Origin: Rhynchonema sp. JSB1_4
Taxonomy: Eukaryota; Nematoda; Chromadorea; Monhysterida; Xyalidae
DNA length: 64,000 nucleotides
Assembly (NCBI GenBank): GCA_030248065.1
Contig: JASAMV010008164.1
Location: forward strand, 82,290-146,289
Direction of reading: 5' to 3'
Shown: positions 23,061-34,766 of the stretch, in pieces
Position numbering within the stretch: the first letter of the stretch is position 1
How the letters are laid out: each line of letters starts with the position of its first letter
Program-made: the position numbers and the translations under genes
The notes under the pieces: generated by a model
Told to the model about the DNA's origin: nothing
What the model saw: only the letters and a program-made list of their open reading frames with translations
Databases searched by the model: none

Positions 23061-24626
23061 TTAAAAGCAATCATTTGTAATCGAAGCAGATTTCCTAGTC
23101 CATTTTCTGAGTGTCTTTGTGGCTTTGTCAATCCCTTCGGTTCTCAGATCCAAATTCAAATGCAAAGCTGCCGGATAGGTGGTGATCAGAGCAAACTGGT
23201 CGAGTTTCGGCAGTTGTTTGAATGAATCGTGGCATTTGATGGCAATTCCAGTCCGTCTGGCCAGCAGGGACGTGTACAGCGCGTCTTCAGTCCCGAAATC
23301 ATGCAGATACTGGGGCCTGCAGGGCACCGCAAAAAGTCTAAAAACACCAAAGATCACCTCGATTGTCACAGTCACGGGAGGACGTGACCGGGATTATGCA
23401 ATTTTTTCATCCTGACCTGAACATCTTATCCAACTTTTATGCCGTAGAGGACGCCCATGCTGCGCGTTTAAGGTAAGCGCTGAGAACCTCTATCTTTTTG
23501 ATAACGTCCAAAAGTTCCAAAGTTGCAGAACAAATGGCTCGGTCCTGTTCAGATATGGTGCCAACCTGAACTGTCTGAGCACAGGCAGCAGCATGTTGAC
23601 GACGGCAGGTGTAACAATCAAGGCGTAACCGAGAGCATAGAGTGGGTAGCGACGGGGTGGGTAGAGTCGTCTTGAGATCACGTACTTGCCACTGAAACGT
23701 ATCCAATACTTTACATGCAGCTTGTTGGATGATCATGCTCATTCCCTAAAGAAAAAAGGCGCAATCGCTAAGCAAGTTTGATCATAATGTTGATCATGAT
23801 GGTGATGAACACAACGAACCTTCTATCAGCGCGTTGTCCCCTACTGCATTGTCCATACACCGCCTTGTGTGTTGTCCTCAACATGTTCTCTCTGAGCACC
23901 AAGTCCAGTAGTGCCCCCGCCGAGATGAGCACATCCGAATTCATCCACATGACCGCGTTTCGGTGATGTTTCGGACAGAAACGTGATCGGGCGTTGTGCC
24001 ACTCAAGCACTTGGAACGTACGGTAGCTGAGACCCAGATGGCCGTCGCTCAGGTTCAACAATAGAATGTCGCCGTGTCTGAGGTTCAACGTTTGTGACTC
24101 GGTGATGTTTCAATCTTGTCATAATCATTTCGTGATAATCAGTTCAACTCATCATCTAATCATTTCATGCAATGGATTCCGTGCAACAACTCGGTAACTA
24201 AGTCAATTTCTAGCGGGCCATCTTCCTGTCATCTTATCCATCGAATCGATGATCCTTATGTTGAATCGTCATATGTGCAGCGACATACGTATACCTTTTT
24301 GCTTCCTTGATCAGAATGTCCCTTTTTCGGCCCAAGCCCGACACGAATGCGACATTGATGTCGAGTTTGTGCCGTCGAGCCCGACATCGCAACTCTCGAA
24401 TCCAGGATGTCCGCGCAATTTGTCTCAATTTCGACTCAATGTCACGCGTTCGAATGTAAATGCTGAGATTGACACACGGCTGGCTGTCGGGACCGAGAAG
24501 CACCATTTCGGGTTGCGACCTGGCATCGATTTGGCCGCGTTGTTGTTCGTTGTCGCTGGCGAGCGTCACCGTGAAGATCAGGCAAAGCAATGCCGAAACG
24601 AAAACTGTCCACGAATGGTCTTTCAT
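23061..24626 (-). CDS. GT31-like glycosyltransferase (beta-1,3-galactosyltransferase-like)
   Basis: Exons 24295-24626, about 23820-24097, 23566-23691 and 23061-23337 (stop TAA). The ATG at 24626 begins a clear signal peptide or signal anchor (WTVFVSALLCLIFTVTLA). Family features are an early Arg/Ile-rich block (RQIARTSWIRE), INVAFVSGLGRK, HGDILLLNLSDGHLGLSYRT followed by an EWH, then KYVISRRLYPPRRYPLYALG and GTEDALYTSLLARRTGI (the ED motif). These match the order of motifs in galactosyltransferase family GT31 (PF01762). The Golgi lumen is the expected site. The usual DDD metal-binding motif is N-S-D here (MWMNSDVLI), so activity is uncertain. The join of exons 1 and 2 is not resolved: phases do not match with the acceptor I chose, so a short exon or a different splice site is missing. 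The other joins are in phase. Confidence 0.75.
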
Positions 24627-24754
24627 TGTTAATTCAAATATTGTTATTTTTTAGTACTTTCTTGTTGAAATCCTGAAACGTTTCTTCCGTGGTGTGGAAC
24701 AAACAGTGAACGCGTAGCCGAAGAAACGTGATCACAGGTGTAACAACAAGGCAT

Positions 24755-25009
24755 TCAATCAGCAAGGCAATAAAAGTGCGCTTCATTCAACATGATGGCG
24801 TGTCCCAGAAGCGCGGCTTGCTGTGTAACAACTAAGAGCCCACTTAAGAACCAACCTCTAATGCCAACGGCAGTTACTTTATCGGTGATCTTTGCGCACC
24901 TTAAAAGGTATCCCTTGGGGTCTACGAGCTCTGCGGATTTGTTTTTGCTGCCAAGTCGACGTTTGAGAATGTAGCCAACGGTGAGCACCGTGCTCGTTAC
25001 GATAACCAT
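24755..25009 (-). CDS. possible short membrane-anchored ORF, unassigned
   Basis: An open frame from an ATG at 25009 starts with a hydrophobic stretch (MVIVTSTVLTVGYIL) followed by basic residues, like a signal anchor, and runs about 84 codons. Several internal GT sites could be donors. It may be a first exon, a small protein, or chance. I do not recognise it and there is no second exon I can connect. Confidence 0.2.
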   Translation of the reverse strand: MVIVTSTVLTVGYILKRRLGSKNKSAELVDPKGYLLRCAKITDKVTAVGIRGWFLSGLLVVTQQAALLGHAIMLNEAHFYCLAD

Positions 25010-25154
25010 AATCTGGGATGGGGTTGGACCTGGAAAGAATCTCCAAAATGTTGTTGAACTCTGTTTGGCACCAAATGTTGGTTTCTGGCCTGTGAAAACC
25101 CCATTTGCGCACTGATAGTACACGGCGGTTTGTAAGGAAACCGCACGCACCAAG

Positions 25155-25478
25155 GGCGGATCCAGTGGGCCACAGGGGCCATGCCCTCTTTGGTCCATTT
25201 GACCCATTAACGAGGGTCACCGTTTCGGAAGGAAGAAGGAAAAAGGACCCATAAATCGCAGGATTTTCACTCTGATATACTTCAAAAACCCAAAAATAGC
25301 ACGCTTAGCGCGTCAGATATACCCATCAGCAATGAAATTTGGCTTTTGCACGCGCAAAAAGGGTCAAAATTTCGTTGTCACATTTCGTATAATACTGGGT
25401 GAAAAATTCCAGGCAAGCAATAGATAAAAATGACTTTTTGCATTTAACCCCTCCCTTGGCCAAAACCTGGATCCGTCA
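25155..25478. mobile_element. GGCGGATCC-type repeat, copy 1
   Basis: Starts GGCGGATCCAGTGGGCCACA and ends CCAAAACCTGGATCCGTCA, short inverted ends. The interior holds GGAAGGAAGAAGGAAAAAGG, and CGCTTAGCGCG before a GTCAGAT block. The same order of blocks occurs at 59651-59900, and the right half at about 36600-36848. Confidence 0.8.
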
Positions 25479-26918
25479 ATAGCACGCACACACAGATGCG
25501 CTGACAGCAGACAAGCGCACAACACGGAGTTGCAACAGAGCGGTGTTATCGTCCTTTGTACGTATGTAGTAAGATCCTACGCATGGTTTGGGGCGGCAAT
25601 GCGTTAATGAGCTCGGTCACATCATGATTTCTGCAACGTCTCAGCGTTTTTAATTGTCCGTTTTCATGCCACGGCAAAGGTTGAACTTCATTTCGTACAC
25701 TGTGGAGATCAATAACAAGAAGGAAATAGAGTTTGTTAATTTCGTGAATTTACTTTTGTCGTGGTGTCGCGCTGGTTTATGAGAAGACTTGGATGGAATC
25801 AGACTTCCAGGACACAACAACGGAAGTAGATGAAGTCGTAGAGCATACCTATATGTTGCAGTGTCCAGCTTCGATCATTGCAACAAACACCAAACCAAAT
25901 TTTGAAAATGAACAGTGTTTTATAGCTGTACACGCATAGCATCAATAAACACGCACAAAAGTGTTATATTCTCGAAAGTATACACATAACACATCATCAT
26001 TTTTGTTTCAAAAAACCAAAATCAAATTAATCAATCCTACCACACCGCACAAACGAATACAATGGTGCATTATGGTCAATAAACTCAATAAGACAAACAG
26101 CACAGTAAACGCGCTTGAAACATCAAAGTCTACGCACTGCATTTAGAAAACGGGTTGCAAGTTGTAAATTCATAAACTGGATACTGAAAGAGTGAAAATA
26201 TTGTTATCGATCAAACCAAAGACAATTTACCAGAGCCAATGTGGATCACAATTCGTAGTAATGTTTTTTTTTCAAATTACAAAGTGTGTTGTTTTATTTT
26301 ATATTTGTACCAATCAAACCGGCAGCCAAGACCCAACCACATAAGCTACGCTATGTACCGCAACTGAGTGGCATGTAACGTTTCACTAGGACGGGTTCAG
26401 TGCACAGAGCCTTCTATCACCACAAAGGCGACAATCAGGCACGAACCTGCGCTAGACGCTTTGTAAACAATCAATGAACGGGTAGAGCAGTGGAACGGTC
26501 ACCGAGACGGGAAGAATGACAGATACACCAGCCAGATGCGTATAGGGAGACGGAAAAGTATACCCACAGTTGCTTACAACTATGTGGTGTTATTCCGTCA
26601 CCAGACACGCGATAGTTTCCTAACACACAAATCAATCAATCAATCAAACTATCAACAACCGCCCTACGCCAGAAACAGACAATCCCGGTTGTGATCAAGA
26701 ACAGGTATTTTTGAAATGCCATGTTTTTGCATTACATAAAGTTCAGATGAAGGTTGTATTGTCGACAGCGGTAGAACATCACCATACACGCATATATCAA
26801 GCGGCTGTAGGAATGCTCGGTACACAGGCAAACAGGACAGCCAGCATAGGGTGGTCAAAAATGTCCTTCCAATGCAGAATTAGATTGCTTAACAACGGAA
26901 CAACACTCTTTGGCCACA
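25479..26918. other. intergenic region
   Basis: No gene recognised. Contains a short ATCA/AATC simple repeat near 26628-26646 and one TGATGTTTCA word at 26116. Confidence 0.5.
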
Positions 26919-29900
26919 TTAACGAGTGTGCACAATGGCGGCGGTGGGATGGGTGGGTGAGCTGACCACATCTACGTCACCATTCGAAGTTAACGATGAA
27001 TGTTGCGACACCGGTGATGTGCTGCAAGAAGACATTTCCTCTTCGATTCCATTTTCAACACAGTGAAAGCAGAATTATCGAATATATGAATTCATCCCAC
27101 ATACAGTACGTATACTCACTTGATGTCGTCGTAGGGCGCGCTGGACGTGATCGGTGATACCACCTTTCTGACGCGATGCCGATCGACCAAACCGGTGGCA
27201 ATCACTGTGAGAGAGAACAAAGAGAAAATGAGAAAATTAGCATACAGCTGGAGAGAAAATAATCACCAAGTCATTGTCAAACATGTGCGCTTACAATATT
27301 CATTGTTGTTGTTCGTTGCCGGCGGTGAAACATCAATCGGCCGGAAGTGCTGCTTGTTCGCTGTTGTAGTCGGCGAATTGGGACTGGGTGACGGTGTGGG
27401 GAGCGCATGCGCGTAGTTGGCGTTTGTGGCTGAAGATGCATGCACACCATCACTGTCCGGCGAGGAGGTCCCGCCACCTTCTGAAATATAAACCAGCTGA
27501 TACAGCAACATATCACACATGGGGCATGATAATAATTGCAATGAAAAGAGCACCCAGTTCACATGAAAGCACATGGACTGAATTTTGAGCCAAACTTTTT
27601 GAAGCATCATGGACGACCAACCATGATTGTGCTGCGTCTGTATGGTCGGTGGTGGTCTGAGTCTGTTCTGTCTCTGTCCAGGCACATCCCCATTAACCAA
27701 TGTTGGTGTCGTAGTCCGTTTGTGCGCGCGTGTGTTGTCCACAACGGTCGTAGTGCGTTGACGATGCTGATGTTGTGTCCAGAGTGTGTGCACAAAGTCA
27801 CGCGATTGCACCGCGCCCGCACTCTCGAACGCCTTGTATCGGTCGATTGACTGTTGATGTTGGTCCTGGTTTGAGTCGGGTCGTAGTCGACGACAACACG
27901 ACGGCGAAACATCACTGCAGGTGGGGGCCTGTCGCCAGGCGGCAGCCAGTCGTTGTTGATGTGACGTGTACAGTTGCGATGACACACCGACTTGAAGCGC
28001 ACAAGGCACCAGACGACCACTCGCCGTTTGAATTGCCGCCAATACCGGAGGTGGACGTGAAATGCCTGAACGGACAGGAAGTGTGTGATTGAAGTCATGC
28101 GGGAACAAACTAGTGCACACGGACCAACACTAACCATTTATAACTGTGCGGTCAGTCTTGCTGCTCTTCACTGATTGGTCCCTGCTTCCAGCCAATGAGC
28201 GACTGCGAGCGTCCGCCGGTGACGAATAACCGCTGTCCAATGCGGAGGCGGAAAAGTCAAATTGATTAAAATTTCCCGCCGCTGGCACAGTTTGTTTCGG
28301 CCAACCGAGTCGGCTGTATGAGTGGTCGCACAGGCCGCCGGCTGATGTTTCAGCGTCGGATGCGTGCGGTGGACTGCGTGGACGATAATACACGTAGCTG
28401 GAATGGATGCAAAATCATTGGGGGACAAACATGTCTGCGTAATGTATGCAGCTCGCAGTTACAGACCACAAACCACCGAAACGCAAAGATTTTGAGGTAA
28501 AGCGCAACAAAGAAAATCAAATAATCGAATGTTGACTCACGGTTGACTAGAATAATTGCTTCCAAGTGCGTGCATGCGCGTACTTTTCACCAGTGACGGT
28601 GTATTGGATAAGGTCATTGAAACATTAGGTACAGTTACATTTGTGGATGATGATAGACCCGCATTGTGAGAATGAGATAGATTGGATGAATTTGAATTGC
28701 CGCCCGCCAGTGAAACATCGCTGGTGCCTGAGCGACAAGGTGATCCGGCCGAAGACAGGTACTCGACCGGGGTGTTGTCCGGTTGGGGCAATCGGTCGAA
28801 CAGCACTCTGCAAGGATGAACATTTAGTGTCGTTGCACAGACAATCGCAACAACCCTCGGGATGCACGTACCGTCCGCCTCTGCCGACACGTCGACGTGC
28901 CATGCCCACACATCTGAGTCTGCCTTGTCCGGGCCCGTCGGCTCGACTGCGCAGATAAGTCCGATAGAATCCGAGATGCGACGGGGCAGGCTGATGCTGA
29001 TGGCTGCCTGGAACCCTGAACGTTGGCCAGCTGGGCTCATGATGCGTAGAAGGAGGCAGACCGTCAATGTTGTTGTACGGGAACTCGACTGGCTCACTGG
29101 GCGCCAGATACACACAGCCTGCAACGGTGATAAGGCTTTGATGTTCAGATCACTTTGTTGCGGTCCTTTTGCCACAACTAGGATATCAGTACGATTGGGG
29201 GGTGTTTTCTGCCACTCTGTGAAGTGCTGAACGTGGGGAAAAAATGACCAGTCAAACTGAAGATCCTCTGGAGCGACCGAAAAACAGTCCGACACAAACA
29301 TGTCACTGATTGTATGTACCTTTTCGTCGTTTGAATGCGTATTGTCCATCCAGTGCAGCACAACTGTCGGTGGCATCGCGATTCAACAACCGATCAACCG
29401 ACAATTTGTTGCCAGCAGTCGCATAACCCAATTGCGCATAACCATTTGGCTGCACTGATGTTTCACGACTGGCTGTGGACGTGCCGGCAATGGGCTGGCC
29501 AGTGCTGTCGAACGCCACCGGACGGTTGAACTCGTCGGCTGCCTGAATTAGCAAGCTCATATGTATGTCAAGGTAATGGTATGATATTTGTAAATCGTCG
29601 ACTAATATTGGTAACAACACTGTATTGCAGCACATAATGACATGTCATTACCGGTAACGCCCAAGAAAACCGGCGCATAAATATTCCTCCCGGACCTGTT
29701 GTAAATAATTTCTCGACACGAGCAGTGAATTTGATTCGGTCGATTGCAGTCGCCCCGAACGTTTTCGCTTTCTGCCGGCCGCACCTCGTTGTTTGGCCGC
29801 TTCCTGCAACACAACATTACACAGCCAAGTTAGTTTCTTTGTCACTAAAATGTGAAAATAAAGACAAGGAAAGATATAGCGATGAATTCAACCTTGAAAC

Positions 29901-32900
29901 TGAACGTCGGTTTCGACTGTCGCAGTATTTCGTCGTACAGCCGACCGTCAAAGTCTTCGGCGTTGATGCGTAGATCGACGACATCCTGGTCCATTCGTAT
30001 GAGTTCGCGTTTGGACACCTCGCGATGTTTGACCATGTCGAGTAATGTGCTGAAATGGATAGATAGCGGGTGGTGACTGTTCTTCTGCATCCAATCCACA
30101 CAAGGACTCTGAAGGATCGTTTCCCCGAATTCGATTGAATTAGACTGGCAGATGTTTCATACGAGCACAAGCATGATCACAATACCCGACCAAGGAAACA
30201 AATACAATGGAACTCACACAGCCTTGCGTAGATCGTGACTGAGTTTGAGTATCTTCTCATAACCGTCTTCGTCATTCTTCCTATTCTTCCGCGTTTGCAT
30301 CTTCTCGGCGCGACGACGAAAGGCGAGATACGGATTGGACGCCATCGACTGCTGATCGGCCTGGGACGTGCTAGCACCCAACAGACGCTTGTCCGTGCGC
30401 ACACGAGGCATAAGGCTGTGCGTCTGCAACAACCAGGCGGTTAGGGAGGCACTCTGCACGACAAGGCCTAGGCCAAGCTCTCATTCAAACTTCGGACCTA
30501 TGCATGAACGGTGACGCGTTTCACTTGTGGCTGGTTCTCATAGCAGTCTGTATACTGCATGTGCAGAAAAAGAACCCATGACTTTGACCAGTGCACTGTG
30601 TGCGTTGATAATCAACAAGTCAGTGAAATCAACACAGAAAGATTGGCAAGCAAAAATCGCATGTAATCATCAAAATGCAGACCTTTTTGAGTCGTTTGTC
30701 CACCCAATAATCATAGACATTCTGTAAGACATCGTCGTCCTCATTGAGCAATAGTTTCGCCTCTTGCAATGTCACCACCTGACGTTCACTCGCCGTCTCC
30801 AGTCGTTCCATGATCGTCTCGAACTGTGACAAAGAACATTGCACATAATCGTATGTTCTTTCATTGTATATATTCGTGAAAACGTTTCTCTTCAATTAAA
30901 ATTGGAACCTTTCTCTTGCATTAGTGTTTGCATTGCCTGTACCACTGGCCTCATGTTCTAGTTTGGAAACGCACAACACCATTCTTGTGAACCCCTGTGT
31001 TATCATGCCCATCGATGGTGACAGTGCTTCGCTTCGGTTGCGCGACATCGTCGCTCTTTGTCACATGGTCGCGCGTTATATGAATTACAACATATCCGGC
31101 TATTGGGGAACGCTGGAAGCCTAAGCCTAAGCTGAAGCCGAAGCCTAAGCCCAATCACAAACCTAAGCCTTAGCCTAAACCCAAGCTGGTTGAAAATACG
31201 CGCGACGATGTCCCCGGACCCTTCGCTCCGCATTGACAAACCGCTGATAACCAAAAAATTACCCCCAACCTGTAGATTATTAATGGGCGTGTTGCCATGC
31301 GCCTGATTCTGCAAGGCCAGCCACGCCTCATCCTCGCTGTCAATGTCGTAGTCAGGCACTTCGGGCTCGAAAGATAACGAAGCTGAAATTGTGAAGAGAG
31401 AAAGTTATAGTGATCTACATACCTGCAGTACGCGGTTTGTGGTCATGGCCAAAATGTTAATTAGAACCGCAGTTTGCAATTTTGTGATTATTTTATGTGG
31501 TTCATTTTGTGTATCTCGTTATCATACTTCTATATGTTTCGGCGTTCGACACTTGAGGGCATGGCGCGTAGTCTCTGTTCAACTGTTGTTACATATAACA
31601 GAGGACCGCACCGCGTCTGTCTGGCTGCATTTGCGGTTTGCGGTTCACTTTCGAAACATTCATTTGGCTGTGGCACAAAAAAGGAAGCAATCAGCGTCGA
31701 GCCAAAGTCGCAAACGTACACTAGTCCAGCGCTCATTGGTCCTTTTTTACGTGTTACAGCCGAACAAAGGTTTCGACAGTGAACCGCAAACCGCAGGTGC
31801 GGCCAGGCAGACGTGGAGCGGTCCTTGGACAGTTTATTTTTCTGAACCGCAAACCGCAACCGCGTCTGCCTGGCCGCGCCCAAGGCCGCCCTCTGACAAA
31901 AGCGAAAAGTTCAGCACAACAGCAACTCCTTTAACCACGAGCCTGCCTAAACCACGGTGATGCTCGAACAAAATGTTTCAGAGTCTGTTTGATCTGCGCT
32001 GTGGATGATGACTACGTTGAAAAACTTTTCGCTTTTGAGTGCAGCCTAACGATCTGCATGGTTGTGGTTGGCTCATCAAAATACAAGCGGACTTATCGCC
32101 AATACCAAGTCATCGCACGATGTACCCGTGAGCAATATTGTTTACAATGTGCCTATTGACAAATATGGCATAACCATCCCAGGAAAGTGACAGTAAAATT
32201 TACAACCACCCAGAACGAATATACGGCACCGAAAATGATTAACTTTGAAACCCATGAACTTGCAATCAGAACACGAACTGATTATTCAACCACACCACAC
32301 AGCACTTTTCCAGACGCGGATGAAAGTAACAGGTGACCTTCAAAAACACACAGTTCATGTCGACAAAGTGTCTCTGCCAAGAATATTCTGGTCAGTTCGC
32401 GAACTACCGTAACGTATGGCCACTGGAACTGAATATGTTTGTGTTGCTCTCATATAAAATTATCAGTAGAAACTACCATATACGTACATAGGTGTGTTTG
32501 TGACTTTGCTTGATTTCAAGCAGTGTTTGGTTTGTGGAAAGAAAGAATCTCAAAGGTTAAGAACTTGATGATCAAAACAAGTTTTTGAGAAGGCCATGGG
32601 CAGTAGCGGGTAATGACTAGGTACGGTGCTGCACGACGTTTACAAGCCAATTGTATCGTTCGTTACAGTCTTCGTGAGCGGCGATACCCCGATCGTTTGT
32701 GATCCCAACTGTCTGCTTGCATTTCTAAGCTATATTGTGGCTACAGAGTCTCACTGGAGACTGGTACAGGAAAGCAGCAGCTGGCTGTCATCCAGTCGAC
32801 GAAGACGTACCTTCGACCCTGATGAGCGATTTGGACGGCGTGAACGTGTTCTCGTAGATCTCCTTATAATGTTCGGATGAAACATCACTGATGACACGGG

Positions 32901-34766
32901 GCGTCGGGATGACGGCGTCCTCGACATTGAGCAATCCGCAATAATTAGTCTGTTGTGCGCTGATGGCTTGTTGCAGATGCAACTCCTGCAATCGTTTGAT
33001 GAATTGACTTGTGTTGATGGCTGATGTTTGATACAGGCCCCTTTCTTTCGTCAGCACTTTAGTGGTCAGTCACCGTTGTGAAGCATCGAGTTTCACCCAT
33101 TGTCATTGTGCTTGTGCATGCCACACATTCTATTAGGGCTCCACCAGATAGACCCGAAACCCGAAACATAAATTTTTTCTATGTCCATGTTTCGGGTTTT
33201 GAAAAAAAAACCCGAAACCCGAAACACGAAGCATGATAATCGAAAATGTTTCGACTGACTGTATAAATTGTGCACGTCAGCTACAAGTGGCAAGACCGAA
33301 ACATTTTCGATTATCATGCTTTGTGTTTCGGGTTTCGGGTTATTTTTTCAAACCCCGAAACATCGACATAGAAAAAATTTATGGTTCGGGTTTCGGGTCT
33401 ATCTGGTGGAGCCCTTACTTGCGCTCAGGTCTGTGTTACATACAACAGCCGGTGATAAACACAACATTACACCGGGAAGAGGGAAACTGTCTCGTTGGCA
33501 CGAAAGTTAACTCGAAATTCTGATTCCACACCCAAGCAGACCCCAAGAGATACATATACTAATTTTGGACAGAATCGGTTTATTTGACGACTCTTTTCTC
33601 AAGCACTTTAGATCGGTCACGTAATTCGGATTCTAGGACCCAAATTGCCCCATCACCACGCAGGACGTGCAGTTGTTGCCGAGGCCCCATTTTACCTTCA
33701 TCTGCCTTTACATGTACATTTATAGGTGTACTGTGCAAACTACAAAACGGACGCTAAACTCTCCAACTGTCAACTTCACCATGCGCTGAAACAAACATGC
33801 TCAAAGCACAAGCGCCAGTCGGAATGTCAAACATGAACAAGTTGAGACAATGTTTGAGTTCCAGCAAGAACCCCAAACCTTCCACATCACCCACGCTTCG
33901 ATCATTGACAGTGATCATATGACAAATGTTTTGGCAATAACAAGTGTCAGTCATGTGCACGTCACGTGCCCCGCTCATGCGACCCAACCATCGAAACAAC
34001 TTCAACGTACATACGTGCATCATCAATACATACGGATTGTGCGGTGTAGGTCCATCAATCACAACAACTATTTCGCAATGTGGACGTAAACAAACAAAAA
34101 TACAAAAGAATTGAAAACAGAACGTCAAGCTGTTTGACTAACGGATCACCCCATGCCCACGAAAATTAATGGATGCAAGCTGGCAGAGCCCATTTCAGAA
34201 AAGGGGTTGACTTTGTTGAAACATCACACGTGACTGTCACACACACGTTGCCACCATCAGCAAAATGCTTCGGCTCGAATGCCCTATAGTGAAGAACGGT
34301 ATCCCCATTATTCAATTCCCCAATCCCGAGTTCATTCGTGGTGCCCAACTTGTGAAATGCGTGTCCATTCGACATGAGGGTTGTGGTTTCCAACAATCAG
34401 TGCGACCTGTTCCAATTAACAAGCGAATTACAATCACCCATCCCAATAATGCCGCCCTACATCAATACCACTGCTAGCAACTATACAAGCACACACAGCA
34501 GCAGCATACGCATGTGTATAAGAGCGAGAGGGCGGAGTCAGGCAAATATCGATCGACACAGCCTACAACAGGTCAGGTATAGCGGCCATCTTGAATCGGT
34601 CGAATCCACTCACCATTTCCTCGTCCTTCTCGATGCCGGTGGGCATGGCGGGCACGGCGCGATTGATGGCCGCATATTCGGCCAAGTCCGGGATGTCGAC
34701 GGCGTTAAAGACGGGCATCAGACGATTCGAGTCGAGCGCGCGCGCCCGAAACGACACTTTGCTCAT
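26919..34766 (-). CDS. epc-1: Enhancer of Polycomb homolog (EPC)
   Basis: Fifteen exons, all in phase: 34614-34766, 32811-32985, 31270-31382, 30683-30823, 30218-30423, 29893-30049, 29696-29803, 29320-29542, 28872-29118, 28541-28807, 28135-28397, 27622-28065, 27295-27480, 27120-27204, 26919-27021 (stop TAA); 956 residues. The start MSKVSFRARALDSNR and NRAVPAMPTGIEKDEE match the EPcA domain. It continues with LQQAISAQQ, YDIDSEDEAWLALQNQ, VVTLQEAKLLLNEDD, VYDYWVDKR and NPYLAFRRRAEKMQTRKNRK. MARRRVGRGGRVLFDR opens the C-terminal part, which is Ser/Thr/Pro/Gln-rich and low in conservation. EPC is the scaffold subunit of the NuA4/TIP60 histone acetyltransferase core and binds the acetyltransferase and MRG proteins in the nucleus. 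The large intron 1 (1.6 kb) contains a palindromic element. Exons carry several TGATGTTTCA words read as Asp-Val-Ser or Glu-Thr-Ser. Confidence 0.96.
31119..31184. repeat. degenerate telomere-like (GCCTAA = TTAGGC) tract in an EPC intron
   Basis: Runs of GCCTAAGCCTAAGC, then variants GCTGAA, GCCGAA, and again GCCTAA, ACCTAAGCCT and TAGCCTAAACCC. TTAGGC is the nematode telomere unit. The tract is short and degenerate. Weaker TTAGGC-like stretches occur near 8136-8210 and 56820-56855. Confidence 0.6.
31603..31877. mobile_element. foldback repeat with a third arm
   Basis: The left arm (GGACCGCACCGCGTCTGTC, then GCGGTTTGCGGTTCAC) is the reverse complement of 31772-31824 (GTGAACCGCAAACCGCAG, then GGCCAGGCAGACG). 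A direct third copy of the arm follows at about 31841-31877. Likely a MITE with an arm duplication, in an intronic stretch upstream of EPC exon 3. Confidence 0.75.
33136..33414. mobile_element. near-perfect palindrome in EPC intron 1
   Basis: The left arm begins GGGCTCCACCAGATAGACCC and the right arm ends with its exact complement. Arms are about 120 bp and include repeated CCCGAAACCCGAAAC and ATGATAATCGAAAATGTTTCG. The loop is about 40 bp. The flanks both read TTA. No coding potential. Confidence 0.92.
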
